The notes under the pieces: generated by a model | The model's database searches: none | What the model was told of the DNA's origin: nothing | The model's input: the letters and a program-made list of their open reading frames with translations, nothing else | Assembly: GCA_943369295.1 (NCBI GenBank) | Contig: CALRMU020000001.1 | Span: 930,001-994,000, forward strand | Length of the DNA: 64,000 bases | Direction: 5' to 3' | Source of the DNA: JAKRSE01 sp943369295 | Lineage (GTDB): Bacteria; Armatimonadota; Fimbriimonadia; Fimbriimonadales; Fimbriimonadaceae | Shown here: piece by piece, positions 45,691-54,480 of the stretch | Position numbering within the stretch: the stretch's first letter is position 1 | How the letters are laid out: each line of letters starts with the position of its first letter | Made by a program: the position numbers and the translations under genes

Positions 45691-45819
45691 TCACCCTTTC
45701 AATTCACTGAAATATTTTCTGGGCCCAGATTTAGACAGGGACTGCTGACGAGGGGCAGGAATGAAGAGCCTGGATTAAAATTCTTCATTCTCCGTCCTCT
45801 ATTCTTCAGACCCTTTCTG

Positions 45820-46851
45820 TCACCCAGCCGCTCGAGCTCGGCGGCTGAGAACCACTTTCGCCACAGCTAGGAGAAGAACGGTCACGGCTCCGAGAGTCAA
45901 AGCGATTTGGACAAAGACAGGCATCCGGCCAGAGGGAACGAAGAAAACATCTTCGCTCGATTCAGTTCGAGCGAAATCCCAATCTCTAAAGTAAGAAAGG
46001 TTAGCCCCATTTGCCAAGCTCGCCAGGGGAATCTTCAAAGTTGAAGCCAGCGATCTCACATCCTTGGCCTTCATTTCAACTTGCCAAGTAGGATTTACCC
46101 AGCCTTTGCCAGTCCCCAAACCCATCTCAGGCTTCAAAGAATCTACACTCACTAGGAAAACTTGCAGGCCAGCTGATGAATTGTTAGGAGCACTGCCTTC
46201 ATCCAAAACCCGATTGTTGCTAGGAACATAGTAGGGGTTGAATGGCTTGTCAGTCTTGAAAGACATTCGGACCGGCGAGGTTCCCAGGGCTCCAAGTTCG
46301 GAGGTCACGATGAAGCTGGTCAGGAACCAGCCCTTTTTAGTATAGTGGCCGAGCCACTTTTCAAAATCAGGCGATGACGCAAAGCCCTGACCCTTTAGGT
46401 ATGCGGCTAAACCAGCAGAATCAGTAGCCTTGAGCGTCTTTGCCTTGTAGCCAGCCACATCAACTTCCTGCACAACTTCAACTCCTCCGGCGGCTTTTGA
46501 GCTGGTCGCTGCATCCATCGGGGCAGAGCACCCCATTGATGGAGGCGGTGGCGGCGCCAAGGCTGCCAGCTGCTGAAAAGCCTCCCGGTCAGCCGAAGCG
46601 AGTTCTGGCACGGTAGGGGTTGGAGCAACAAACCCAAATTCTGCCGAACTCGCTTTGAAGTTTGCCTCGCGAATAAAGTGCTCGACTCCAGCCGCTTTAT
46701 CCCAGATAACAATGTTCCTCTGGCCGCCGAAAATGACCATTTCGTCCTCGGGGGAGAGGGCACAGCAGGCAGAAATCGCAGATGGAAGGCCAAACCCAAG
46801 CAGGCTGGCGGCCACGCAGAAAAAGGCAGTGTTAGTTCGAATCTTCGGCAT
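45820..46851 (-). CDS. DUF2330-domain secreted, membrane-anchored protein
   Basis: The 343-residue protein has a signal peptide (CVAASLLGFGLPSAISA) followed by the Cys pair of DUF2330 (CCALSPEDEMVIFGGQRNIV), then ASSAEFGFVAPTPTVPELA, the family's conserved region, and a C-terminal membrane helix (QIALTLGAVTVLLLAVAKVV) with an Arg-rich tail. Function of DUF2330 is unknown. ATG at 46851 is chosen; a GTG at 46860 is in frame. It lies 45 bp downstream of flhB on the same strand but is not a flagellar gene. Confidence 0.87.
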   Translation of the reverse strand: MPKIRTNTAFFCVAASLLGFGLPSAISACCALSPEDEMVIFGGQRNIVIWDKAAGVEHFIREANFKASSAEFGFVAPTPTVPELASADREAFQQLAALAPPPPPSMGCSAPMDAATSSKAAGGVEVVQEVDVAGYKAKTLKATDSAGLAAYLKGQGFASSPDFEKWLGHYTKKGWFLTSFIVTSELGALGTSPVRMSFKTDKPFNPYYVPSNNRVLDEGSAPNNSSAGLQVFLVSVDSLKPEMGLGTGKGWVNPTWQVEMKAKDVRSLASTLKIPLASLANGANLSYFRDWDFARTESSEDVFFVPSGRMPVFVQIALTLGAVTVLLLAVAKVVLSRRARAAG

Positions 46852-46896
46852 GGAGTCCACTCTCGCTCAATGAGTGTAAACCAGAGTGCCAAAAGT

Positions 46897-47973
46897 TCAA
46901 GCAGCTTTCTTAACTTTTTTCAGTGTCTTGTAGACGTAGGCCAGAACTTCTGCGACTGCACCAAAGTGTTCTCGGGGAACGTAGTCGCCCACATCGCATT
47001 GGGCGTAGAGCCCTCGGGCCAAAGGCTTGTTCTCGACAATGGGGATGTCCAGTTCTTTTGCCAAGCCTCGAATTTTGAGTGCCAGATAATCCTGCCCTTT
47101 GGCGACCACCAAAGGAGCGTGCATTTTGGATCTCTCGTACTTGATGGCGACAGCAAAGTGGGTGGGGTTGGTGATGATGACATCAGCTTCGGCCACTCGA
47201 GATTTCAATGAGCTTTTGCTGAGCTTGCGCCTTGTCTGCATTCGGGCCATCTTCACTTCGGGGCTGCCCTCCTGCTCCTTCATTTCCTGCTTCAGCTCCT
47301 GCTTGGTCATCTTGATCTGCTTTTCGTGCTGCTTGAACTGAAAGACGTAATCCAAGCCTGCCAAAGCCAGCCAGACCAAAGCGATTCTGGTCATGATCGT
47401 GTGGATCAGTCCTCCGATGACGGCAGACGCTTTCGCCGGCGGCATGCCGCTCAAATAGACCAGCTCGCTCCAGGCTCCACTTACGGCGGCATAAACGATC
47501 CAAGAAAAGACGGTGAGCTTGAAAATCGCCTTAAACCCTTCAAAGAGCGCCTTTTTGCTGACGAGTCTTTTAAAACCTTCAAGTGGGTTGATCTTTTGGA
47601 AAGTAGGCTTGATGGGCTCCGTTGCCCAAAGAAGGCCAACCTGCCCTAAGTTTGCCGCAACACCCACCACCAAAAGCAGCAGAATCAGGATGCCCGCTAG
47701 ACCAACGCTTGGCAGTCCGATGTTGACCATGTGCTTGATGGCCGTTTCGGGGGTGAGCTGCTCGCTGCCGACCAATCCCTTGCCACGAAAGGTCTCGATA
47801 AGCATCTTGATCCAGGCTTCGCAAAGCCATGGCAGCATAAAAGAGCAGGCAAGAAGACTAGCCGCATGAACAAGGTCTGTCGATTTCGCAACCTGCCCTT
47901 TTTTGCGCGAATCTTGCTTGCGTTTAGGAGTTGCGTCTTCTGTCTTTTCCCCAGTTTGTTGGTTCTCCGCCAT
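46897..47973 (-). CDS. flhB: Flagellar export protein FlhB
   Basis: FlhB controls the export switch from rod/hook to filament substrates at the inner membrane. The 358-residue protein has the basic start ENQQTGEKTEDATPKRKQDS, four membrane helices and the cytoplasmic domain with the autocleavage site NPTH at residues 269-272 (VIITNPTHFAVAIKYERSKM). The start is 6 bp after the fliR stop. It closes the flagellar operon in this window. The next flagellar gene usually found here, flhA, is not present. Confidence 0.96.
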   Translation of the reverse strand: MAENQQTGEKTEDATPKRKQDSRKKGQVAKSTDLVHAASLLACSFMLPWLCEAWIKMLIETFRGKGLVGSEQLTPETAIKHMVNIGLPSVGLAGILILLLLVVGVAANLGQVGLLWATEPIKPTFQKINPLEGFKRLVSKKALFEGFKAIFKLTVFSWIVYAAVSGAWSELVYLSGMPPAKASAVIGGLIHTIMTRIALVWLALAGLDYVFQFKQHEKQIKMTKQELKQEMKEQEGSPEVKMARMQTRRKLSKSSLKSRVAEADVIITNPTHFAVAIKYERSKMHAPLVVAKGQDYLALKIRGLAKELDIPIVENKPLARGLYAQCDVGDYVPREHFGAVAEVLAYVYKTLKKVKKAA

Positions 47974-47979
47974 CTGCCT

Positions 47980-48741
47980 TTATCCTCCCAGCATCTGGCC
48001 AAGGGCCTTAAAGGTGTAGTCAGTAGCCAGCCTTAACCCCGAGGTCATGGCGGGGAGGGCCAGAGCCAGAGCCAGAAAACCAAGGCTCAGCTTTGCGGGC
48101 AAAGCCAAAAGGAAAGGCTGAGTCTGGGGGACAGCCTTGTTGACAAAGCCCGCAGCCATGTCGATGACGATTCCAATGGCAGCAACTGGGGCAGCAATCT
48201 GAATGCTGAGAAGCATCATCTGCCCAAGCATTGCCAGCAGCCCTGACTGCATGGGTTCTAAGGTGGCGAAGGAGAATCCGCCGATGTTGTAGCTTCGCAC
48301 AACAGCCTGAATCATCAAATGGTGTGCATCTGAAGCAAAAAGAAGAGCCACGGCCAGCATCACCTTAAGGCGGCTAGCCGGAGTTGCAGCAGAGCCCATG
48401 ACCGAGCTCATGATCTGGGCTGACATCAAACCCATCTGAAGGTCGGCAAAGGCGCCAGCCATTTCGGCGGCTGAGACGATCAGCCTCATGCAGAAGCCAA
48501 TCAGCAGGCCAGTTAGAACCTCACGGGCACCGAGAAGAATCAAGGCCGGCAGGGTTTCTGGCACCTCCTTGAAGACTGGCTGGACGACTGGGGTGAGGGC
48601 ACAGGCTAGTGCGGCGCACATCAGCACCCTGATATTTGTGGGGATGGCAGTGCTTGTGATCGGTGCGGCAAGAAACATTGCCGAGAGCCTCATGAAGAGA
48701 GCCAGAAAGACAATCAGCCACTCTGAACTAAGGCTCATCAA
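47980..48741 (-). CDS. fliR: Flagellar export protein FliR
   Basis: The 253-residue protein has six to eight hydrophobic helices beginning SEWLIVFLALFMRLSAMFLA and ending in the conserved LALPAMTSGLRLATDYT region. FliR closes the FliP5-FliQ4-FliR1 export gate. It lies 8 bp downstream of fliQ and 6 bp before flhB. Confidence 0.93.
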   Translation of the reverse strand: MMSLSSEWLIVFLALFMRLSAMFLAAPITSTAIPTNIRVLMCAALACALTPVVQPVFKEVPETLPALILLGAREVLTGLLIGFCMRLIVSAAEMAGAFADLQMGLMSAQIMSSVMGSAATPASRLKVMLAVALLFASDAHHLMIQAVVRSYNIGGFSFATLEPMQSGLLAMLGQMMLLSIQIAAPVAAIGIVIDMAAGFVNKAVPQTQPFLLALPAKLSLGFLALALALPAMTSGLRLATDYTFKALGQMLGG

Positions 48742-48749
48742 TCAGTCTC

Positions 48750-49022
48750 CTACTGCTGTCCGACCCTGGCGGCTGCTTCGAAACAGAAGAGCATAAAGCG
48801 CACAAGTGTGGTCAGCATCCAGCTGCCCATAGTCAGCACGATGACGGCGGCTCCCAGCATTTTGGGAACGTAGGTGAGGGTCATTTCCTGCACCTGAGTC
48901 ATGGCCTGCATGACCGAGACGGCGAGGCCAACAAAAAGCGCCATAGCCAGAATCGGAAGGGTGACGATCAGGGCAATGATAAAGCCCTGACGGCTGATTT
49001 CAATGGCAAGGGAGGTATCCAT
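48750..49022 (-). CDS. fliQ: Flagellar export protein FliQ
   Basis: A 90-residue protein with two membrane helices (FIIALIVTLPILAMALFVGL and VLTMGSWMLTTLVRFMLF) separated by the conserved VMQAMTQVQEMTLTYVPK loop. Length is normal. Its ATG shares one base with the fliP stop codon. Confidence 0.94.
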   Translation of the reverse strand: MDTSLAIEISRQGFIIALIVTLPILAMALFVGLAVSVMQAMTQVQEMTLTYVPKMLGAAVIVLTMGSWMLTTLVRFMLFCFEAAARVGQQ

Positions 49023-49822
49023 TATTGATAGCCTGTTAAGAGTGTTCTCACCAAGACTGACCAGCCATCAGCCAGTACAAAGACCAGCAGCTTGGCAGGC
49101 AGAGAGACGACAACAGGCGGCATCATCATCATGCCCATGCCCATGAGAACAGAGGCTACGATGAGGTCGATGATGATGAAGGGTACGAAGATGTAGAAGC
49201 CTATGATAAAGGCAGTTTTCAGCTCGCTAATGATGAAGCTGGGAATGAGAGCCATCAGGCTCACTTCACTAGCATTGGCGGGCTTCTCGTTTCTCATTTC
49301 AAGAAACATCTGCAGATCACTTTCGTAGGTGTGCTTCAGCATAAACTCGCGAATCGGCTTCTCGGCGCGGGTCAAAGCTTCTTCAAAAGAGATGGGATTC
49401 TCTTTAGCCATGTAAGGCACAAAAGCGTTGTTGTAAACCTTTTCGTAAGTTGGCCCCATGACGAAGAGGGTGAGAAAGAGCGAAAGACCGATGAGCACCT
49501 GGTTGGGTGGGATTGACTGGGTGCCAAGTGCGCTTCGAAGGAATCCAAGCACGATGACGATGCGGGTGAAGGCTGTCGTCAGGATCAGGATTGCAGGAGC
49601 GACACTGAGAATGGTGAGGAGTGCCAGAATCTGCAGCGAGCTGCTGACCTGCTCCTTCTCCGTAGATCCTCCGACTCCGATGTTGAGTGAAGGAATTTGA
49701 ACCTGGCCGCCTGTCGTTGCTTGGGCAAATGCCACCCCGACAACCAGCATGGCCATGGCCACCAACAAAAACCTAAGAATCCACTTAAGGTTTGCTTTTT
49801 TGGCCATGGCAGTGCTTGTCAT
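49022..49822 (-). CDS. fliP: Flagellar export protein FliP
   Basis: The 266-residue protein starts with a signal peptide, then has the core motifs VAPAILILTTAFTRIVIVLG, FLRSALGTQSIPPNQVLIGL, and MALIPSFIISELKTAFIIGF, MMMPPVVVSLPAKLLVFVLA. FliP forms most of the export gate ring. ATG at 49822 and 49807 are both possible starts. Confidence 0.95.
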   Translation of the reverse strand: MTSTAMAKKANLKWILRFLLVAMAMLVVGVAFAQATTGGQVQIPSLNIGVGGSTEKEQVSSSLQILALLTILSVAPAILILTTAFTRIVIVLGFLRSALGTQSIPPNQVLIGLSLFLTLFVMGPTYEKVYNNAFVPYMAKENPISFEEALTRAEKPIREFMLKHTYESDLQMFLEMRNEKPANASEVSLMALIPSFIISELKTAFIIGFYIFVPFIIIDLIVASVLMGMGMMMMPPVVVSLPAKLLVFVLADGWSVLVRTLLTGYQ

Positions 49823-49852
49823 TGATAAGTCTCCTTTTTTGAGTTCAGAGCT

Positions 49853-50728
49853 TTAGCGGCTCAGTCGCTTGATTCTTTCCAGGGCTTCCTGGATTTCTCG
49901 GTCGCTGAGTTCGGCAGGGGTGGCAGGGGCGCCATAGCCGGCAGCTTCGACCAGGCTCTTGACTGGTCGGGGAGATCGGTTGACCTTGGCGGGGTCGGGA
50001 AGCCGGGTTTTTGGCTTGGCAGGAAGAGGTTCCTGCTCTTCAAGTCCGGATCGCTTTTTGGCAGCCTGAATGAGGGCCAGAGCCTGCTGGAAGGACATGT
50101 CTTCCTCTTCCTCGGTGGTTTCTTGAATCACGGGGCGAGAAATGACTGCCTTGGCCGGAGCTTTGCGGGTCTTTTTGGGCTGAGGAACAATGATGGGTTC
50201 TTCTTCCATCGCATCATCGACCATCTCGAAGAAAGCTCTATCGTCTTCGTCGATCTTGATGTCGATTTTTGAAGTCGGTCTGGCCTGAGGAACGGGCGAA
50301 GCGGTCTTGGCTTCAATCGGCTCGGCCATAGCTTCGGCCATGCTGGTTGGGCTGGTGGCAGAAAGATCTGCAATCAGTCGGGTGGACTGAGTCGTCACTC
50401 CGATAAGCAGGGTTCGATCCAATGCCTTAACGAGCTGCAGCTGAGCTGCGCCGAGGGAAACAGATTCCATGACCTGGATGGAGCCCTTGGCTGAGGAATC
50501 AGACTTCATTCGCTTCATCACCCAGGGAAGACCCCACTTGAGCAGGGCGGCAACGATACCCAAGGCGACTGCCAGCTGTGCCAAACCCCAGAAATCAATG
50601 AGAGCAGGGGATGTGGGAGCAGGAGTGGGAATGGGGCTGCTCTTTCCGGTTAAAGAAGCGGCCTGGCCCCAGACAATAAAGGGGATTCCGGCGGCGGCGA
50701 GGGCGAGGGTTCTTAGAGTCGTCTTCAT
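49853..50728 (-). CDS. fliO: Flagellar protein FliO, with long C-terminal extension
   Basis: FliO is a scaffold for FliP assembly. The 291-residue protein has a signal-like N-terminus, one membrane helix at about 48-65 (LAQLAVALGIVAALLKWGLP) and the conserved cytoplasmic beta region (IQVMESVSLGAAQLQLVKAL DRTLLIGV region). The remaining 160 residues are disordered, rich in Pro, Lys and Glu, with acidic and basic blocks. That is longer than typical FliO. Identification rests on its place between fliN and fliP plus the short conserved region. Confidence 0.88.
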   Translation of the reverse strand: MKTTLRTLALAAAGIPFIVWGQAASLTGKSSPIPTPAPTSPALIDFWGLAQLAVALGIVAALLKWGLPWVMKRMKSDSSAKGSIQVMESVSLGAAQLQLVKALDRTLLIGVTTQSTRLIADLSATSPTSMAEAMAEPIEAKTASPVPQARPTSKIDIKIDEDDRAFFEMVDDAMEEEPIIVPQPKKTRKAPAKAVISRPVIQETTEEEEDMSFQQALALIQAAKKRSGLEEQEPLPAKPKTRLPDPAKVNRSPRPVKSLVEAAGYGAPATPAELSDREIQEALERIKRLSR

Positions 50729-50730
50729 TT

Positions 50731-51624
50731 TTAGGCGGCCTCATTCAGCTTGGCAAGTCGTTCGGCTGGGTTCAGAATCTCTGTGATTCGAACACCGAAG
50801 TTGTCTTCAATCACAACGACCTCACCCCTTGCCACGGGTCGGCCATTGACCAAAACGTCTACAGGTTCACCAGCGGCCTTATCGATCTCGACAATCGATC
50901 CGGCGCCAAGTTCAAGAACATCGCGAACCACCATCTTCACGCGGCCAAGTTCCACGCTGATCTCAAGCGGAATATCAAAAAGCAGTCTGAGTGAAGCGTC
51001 TTCGGGAGGAGTGCCAGAAACCCCGACATCAGAAGCCTTGGCTTGAGCGGTAAAGGCGGCTTCGTCTCGAGTTTTGCTGGGCATCAGGCTGACCATTGTT
51101 TCGTCGTCGGTAAGCCAGTGAATATCTAGGTTGGCCGTGCCTAATCCAAGCTGGACAGTAGATCGGATGATCGTGCTGGCCTGGACGATGTTGTCTGGAG
51201 TTGTAAAGGCTCGAAGCTTGGTTGAAAAGGCTCCGGCCAAAGTCGTTTCGCCACGGAATGAAGTGGCTCCCGAGCAGATGCCTTGAATCAGGGCCTCGAA
51301 GAATCCCTTGGCATCGCTGACCATCTCTTCCGTAAAGGCTCCGATGAATCCGCCCTGGATAGCCATAAAGAATCCGGCCATGGCGTTTTCGTTGAGCAGA
51401 AGAGTCTGGATTGAATCTGGCTTGTGGGCAAACGAGAACTGCAGGACCAAGGATTCCTGTGGTTCGAGTGAGACCAGATCGCTGAGATCCATTGAAATCG
51501 CGTTGGACTCTCGGACAGTCACCTGTGCGCCGGTGAATTCGCTGAGAGCAGAGGCCGTTGAGCTCCAGACTCCTGTCTGGAGAAGGCTCATTTGGTGGAT
51601 CAGTTCGCTTGCTTTGTAGGGCAT
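50731..51624 (-). CDS. fliN: FliN/FliY-type flagellar switch protein
   Basis: The 297-residue protein has an N-terminal CheC/FliY-like part (about 1-190, without a clear phosphatase DxxxN motif) and a C-terminal SpoA domain (about 215-290: LLFDIPLEISVELGRVKMVV, DVLELGAGSIVEIDK, NGRPVARGEVVVIEDNFGVR) that forms the C-ring. The size fits FliY more than short FliN, but the phosphatase pair I would expect for FliY is not evident. It lies 2 bp before fliO. Confidence 0.9.
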   Translation of the reverse strand: MPYKASELIHQMSLLQTGVWSSTASALSEFTGAQVTVRESNAISMDLSDLVSLEPQESLVLQFSFAHKPDSIQTLLLNENAMAGFFMAIQGGFIGAFTEEMVSDAKGFFEALIQGICSGATSFRGETTLAGAFSTKLRAFTTPDNIVQASTIIRSTVQLGLGTANLDIHWLTDDETMVSLMPSKTRDEAAFTAQAKASDVGVSGTPPEDASLRLLFDIPLEISVELGRVKMVVRDVLELGAGSIVEIDKAAGEPVDVLVNGRPVARGEVVVIEDNFGVRITEILNPAERLAKLNEAA

Positions 51625-51663
51625 TTCCGTTCCTTGGTTCGAGTGATGTTTCGTTGAAAAATT

Positions 51664-52710
51664 TCAGTCGGTTCGGCTGATGATCTGCAGAACCACTTTT
51701 TTGCCATCGAGAACGGGCTTGGCCAAAAGCTTGGGCTTGCCTGCGATCTTGATGACAGTTGGGGTCGTGGCTTTCTGTCGCAGCTTGACGACATCGCCGG
51801 GGCGAAGAGAGAGGAAATCTTTGATCGTGATGCTGCTGTCGCCGAGGCTAAGCTCGCACTTGACAGGAGCTTCTGAAATCAGAGTCGTGAGGGACTGCCT
51901 GGTCAGAGGACTCTGTCTTCTGGCTCCGCCAGCCATGAACCACTTTTGCGCTGAAAGCTTGTTGGTGATGGGCTTGAGCAGCATGTAGGGAATGCAGAGG
52001 CTCATTGCGCCTCGGATGTCTCCGACTCTTAGTTCGAAGAGGATGGAGACAACGATATCGCTGGGAGGAGCGATCTGCACAAACTGGGACGAGGTTTCGA
52101 TGCCATCAATGGATGGATTCACGATCACCACGCCTTCCCAGCTCATCTTCAATGACTGAAGAATTCGGTCAACGATCTGGCGGACGAGGGGAGTCTCGAT
52201 TTCAGTCAGGTTGCTTCGGTTGACCGTTCGGCCGGGGCCGCCAAGAAGCTTATCGACCATCACGAAGATGAGGTCGAATTCCATTTCGAGAGCCGCTTCG
52301 CCCGAAAGAGGGTTAAGGGCAAGGACAGCGAAGACTGATCGGTTGAGGCTGCGGAGATATTCGTCGTAAGGGACCTGCTCCAAGCTCACCAAATCGATTG
52401 AAACTGGGCTTCGCAGGTAGGCGCTGAGATTGGTGGCTGCCGTTCTTCCGAATGTCTCGTGGAGCATTTGGAGAGTGCGGAGCTGTTCTTTGCTGAACTT
52501 ATCTGGCCTTCTAAAGTCGTAAACCTCGTAGGCAATGGTTCCGCTTGAACCTGGCCTTGAGGTGGGGACGAATCCGCCGTAGCTGGCTTGGTTTGCCTGG
52601 GCAGCACCTGTTCGCCCAGAAGAATCCTCATCGGAGGCCACTGGGGCATCATCCGATGAAAGTGAGCTCAATAGAGCTTCGATTTCTTCTTGCGAGAGGA
52701 TATCCGACAC
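51664..52710 (-). CDS. fliM: Flagellar motor switch protein FliM
   Basis: The 348-residue protein begins SDILSQEEIEALLSSL, the CheY-P binding motif, followed by the linker and the CheC-like middle domain (YDFRRPDKFSKEQLRTLQML, LVDKLLGGPGR) and a C-terminal SpoA domain (LRPGDVVKL, PVLDGKKVV). It forms the C-ring with FliG and FliN. A GTG start at 52710 is used. It is the first flagellar gene of this operon, 145 bp after the thioesterase gene. Confidence 0.96.
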   Translation of the reverse strand: MSDILSQEEIEALLSSLSSDDAPVASDEDSSGRTGAAQANQASYGGFVPTSRPGSSGTIAYEVYDFRRPDKFSKEQLRTLQMLHETFGRTAATNLSAYLRSPVSIDLVSLEQVPYDEYLRSLNRSVFAVLALNPLSGEAALEMEFDLIFVMVDKLLGGPGRTVNRSNLTEIETPLVRQIVDRILQSLKMSWEGVVIVNPSIDGIETSSQFVQIAPPSDIVVSILFELRVGDIRGAMSLCIPYMLLKPITNKLSAQKWFMAGGARRQSPLTRQSLTTLISEAPVKCELSLGDSSITIKDFLSLRPGDVVKLRQKATTPTVIKIAGKPKLLAKPVLDGKKVVLQIISRTD

Positions 52711-52854
52711 TTTCCAAGCACCTTGATCGCCTTGCTCCTGGTATTTATCCCAGTGATTCGCAGGGCTCTCGTCTTGGTTGTCGGAGTTTCGTGGATCTTC
52801 CTTAGGGTGGTTCTGACTTTTTTGCCAGTTTTTTTGCTGGGGGCGGCTTGTGCG

Positions 52855-53403
52855 CTACCCAAGCAGGGAAGATGAATCGACGATCCAGCCATCCAGTGTC
52901 TCAAGATCGGCGGATTCCAGCTTTTCCTGCAGAGTCTGCAGCTCTTCCAGCCGACTCTTTCTCAGATCCCTTCTGAGCTTGCCAAAGAGAAACTTCACTT
53001 TGTCCTCCTTGCTCTCGCAGATGAGGCGGGGGACTTCGACGGGGCGGCCTTCGTTCAGGGCGACCATGGTCACCCTTGCCGTGTTGCAGTGCCTTCGTCT
53101 GTTCTGAGTCAGGTTGGTGGCAAAAACGTCGATTGTGACTTCCATAGAAGTCCGGCCTACGAAGGTGATGTGCGCCTCAGCCTCTACCATCTCACCGATC
53201 TCAATCGGTTCATGAAAATCTACACGGTCGAAGCTGGCTGTTACCGCTTGATGACCAGCGAATCTGCTGGCGCAGGCGCTCGCGGTAAGGTCGATAAAGG
53301 AGAGCAGCGATCCTCCGAAGACCTTGCCAAGGATGTTGGCGTCGTTGGGGGTCATGATCTGCGCCATGCGCAGGTGAGTTTCGCTGACAGCCTTGGAAGC
53401 CAT
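52855..53403 (-). CDS. Acyl-CoA thioesterase, YciA-like hotdog protein
   Basis: The 182-residue protein has a single hotdog domain: MTPNDANILGKVFGGSLLSF (with the family Asn/Asp-Gly site), AVTASFDRVDFHEPIEIGEM and TSMEVTIDVFATNLTQNRRR. YciA-type enzymes hydrolyse acyl-CoA esters. The C-terminal 45 residues extend past the domain as helices. The ATG at 53403 follows AAAGGTG by 6 nt; a GTG at 53409 is in frame. Confidence 0.9.
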   Translation of the reverse strand: MASKAVSETHLRMAQIMTPNDANILGKVFGGSLLSFIDLTASACASRFAGHQAVTASFDRVDFHEPIEIGEMVEAEAHITFVGRTSMEVTIDVFATNLTQNRRRHCNTARVTMVALNEGRPVEVPRLICESKEDKVKFLFGKLRRDLRKSRLEELQTLQEKLESADLETLDGWIVDSSSLLG

Positions 53404-53610
53404 GATCACCTTTCATGATGGGTCGTGTTGGGGGTGCCAGGTGGGGAAGTCCTCATGTCGAGTGGGGATGTCGGGGCATAGAGTTCTGATTACGATTGTC
53501 AGATCTGCATCCGCCTTGACAGGACGAGTCATCTTTCAATAGGGGAAAGTCAGCGCAGGAGCAACCGAGGATATTGTCTGCGCAGTCACAGGCCACCTTG
53601 GAGAAAGGCA

Positions 53611-53653
53611 GAAAAAGGAAAAAGCGTTTGCATGAGAGACTTCACGCAAACGC
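53611..53653 (-). terminator. Intrinsic terminator of tpiA
   Basis: On the minus strand GCGTTTGC (53646-53653) pairs with GCAAACGC (53624-53631) around a 14-nt loop, and TTTTTCCTTTTT follows. Confidence 0.85.
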
Positions 53654-53680
53654 CTTTCTCTCTGGCCCGAGTCGACCGGC

Positions 53681-54475
53681 TTAAGCCTGCCGGACAATCT
53701 CAGTGAAGTCGTCAGCCTTCAGGCTCGCGCCACCGACAAGACCGCCGTCGATGCTGTCCTGGGCAAAGAGCTCGGCAGCATTTTTAGCGTTCACGCTGCC
53801 GCCATAAAGAACTCGAATGTTCTCGGCAGCTTCAGGATCCTTGTGGGCGGCTACCCAGTCGCGGATCATCTGGCAGATGCGGGCGGCCTCGGGAGTGTCG
53901 CAGACTTTGCCCGTTCCGATCGCCCAAACAGGTTCGTAGGCGATAACGAACTGATACATTTCAGCCGGATCGAGGCCATCCAGACCGCCGGCCAGCTGAC
54001 CCTGAATCACCGAATCGGTAAGTCCGGCTTCACGCTCGGCAAGAGTTTCGCCGACGCAGAAGATTGGAGTGATGCCGTAGTAGAGCAGCGATTTGATCTT
54101 GAGATTGATCGTCTCGTCCGTCTCAGCAAAGAGTCCGACTGTGCTCTCCGGAATATCCAGCTTGCCGAACTTGCCCCTGGTTTCCGAATGACCAACGATG
54201 CAGAAGTCCACGCAGAACTCGCTCAGCATCTTCGCGCTGATCTGGCCTGTGAAGGCGCCGGAATCAACCCAGAAGCAGTTTTGAGCTCCTAAGTGGATGC
54301 TGCTCATCTTTGTGTGCTCTCGAATGCGAGGAATCGAGAGGAAAGGAGGGCAGACCACAACGTCCACATTGGGGTTGGATTCAGCATGAAGAGTGATCGC
54401 CTCAACCAGGGCGCCTCCTTCAGTGGAGGTCAAATTCATCTTCCAGTTGCCGGCAATCAGCTTAGTTCGAGCCAT
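53681..54475 (-). CDS. tpiA: Triosephosphate isomerase
   Basis: The glycolytic enzyme interconverts dihydroxyacetone phosphate and glyceraldehyde 3-phosphate. The 264-residue TIM barrel keeps GNWKMN (catalytic Lys), CIVGHSETR (His), FVIAYEPVWAIGTGK (Glu) and the phosphate-binding VLYGGSVN and GGLVGGASL. Length is normal with a few extra residues. It sits 5 bp after the OsmC gene on the same strand. Confidence 0.97.
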   Translation of the reverse strand: MARTKLIAGNWKMNLTSTEGGALVEAITLHAESNPNVDVVVCPPFLSIPRIREHTKMSSIHLGAQNCFWVDSGAFTGQISAKMLSEFCVDFCIVGHSETRGKFGKLDIPESTVGLFAETDETINLKIKSLLYYGITPIFCVGETLAEREAGLTDSVIQGQLAGGLDGLDPAEMYQFVIAYEPVWAIGTGKVCDTPEAARICQMIRDWVAAHKDPEAAENIRVLYGGSVNAKNAAELFAQDSIDGGLVGGASLKADDFTEIVRQA

Positions 54476-54480
54476 TCTTC

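Larger units (their letters stand above)
44992..45819. repeat. Gene-free stretch with hairpins and dispersed repeats
   Basis: It holds a CCCCGGGG/CCCCGGGG hairpin at 45024-45043, the flagellin terminator at 45082-45115, a GACCGGGG-type hairpin at 45237-45264, a strong stem with 13-bp arms (GGCGGTTTTCGACC side) near 45460-45493, and a 36-nt hairpin repeat at 45655-45690. No credible gene is seen. Confidence 0.65.

Noticed and set aside
52690..52875. A hydrophobic 61-codon plus-strand frame between fliM and the thioesterase gene
   Set aside because: It overlaps both minus-strand genes, has no ribosome site and is explained by T-rich codons opposite basic codons.
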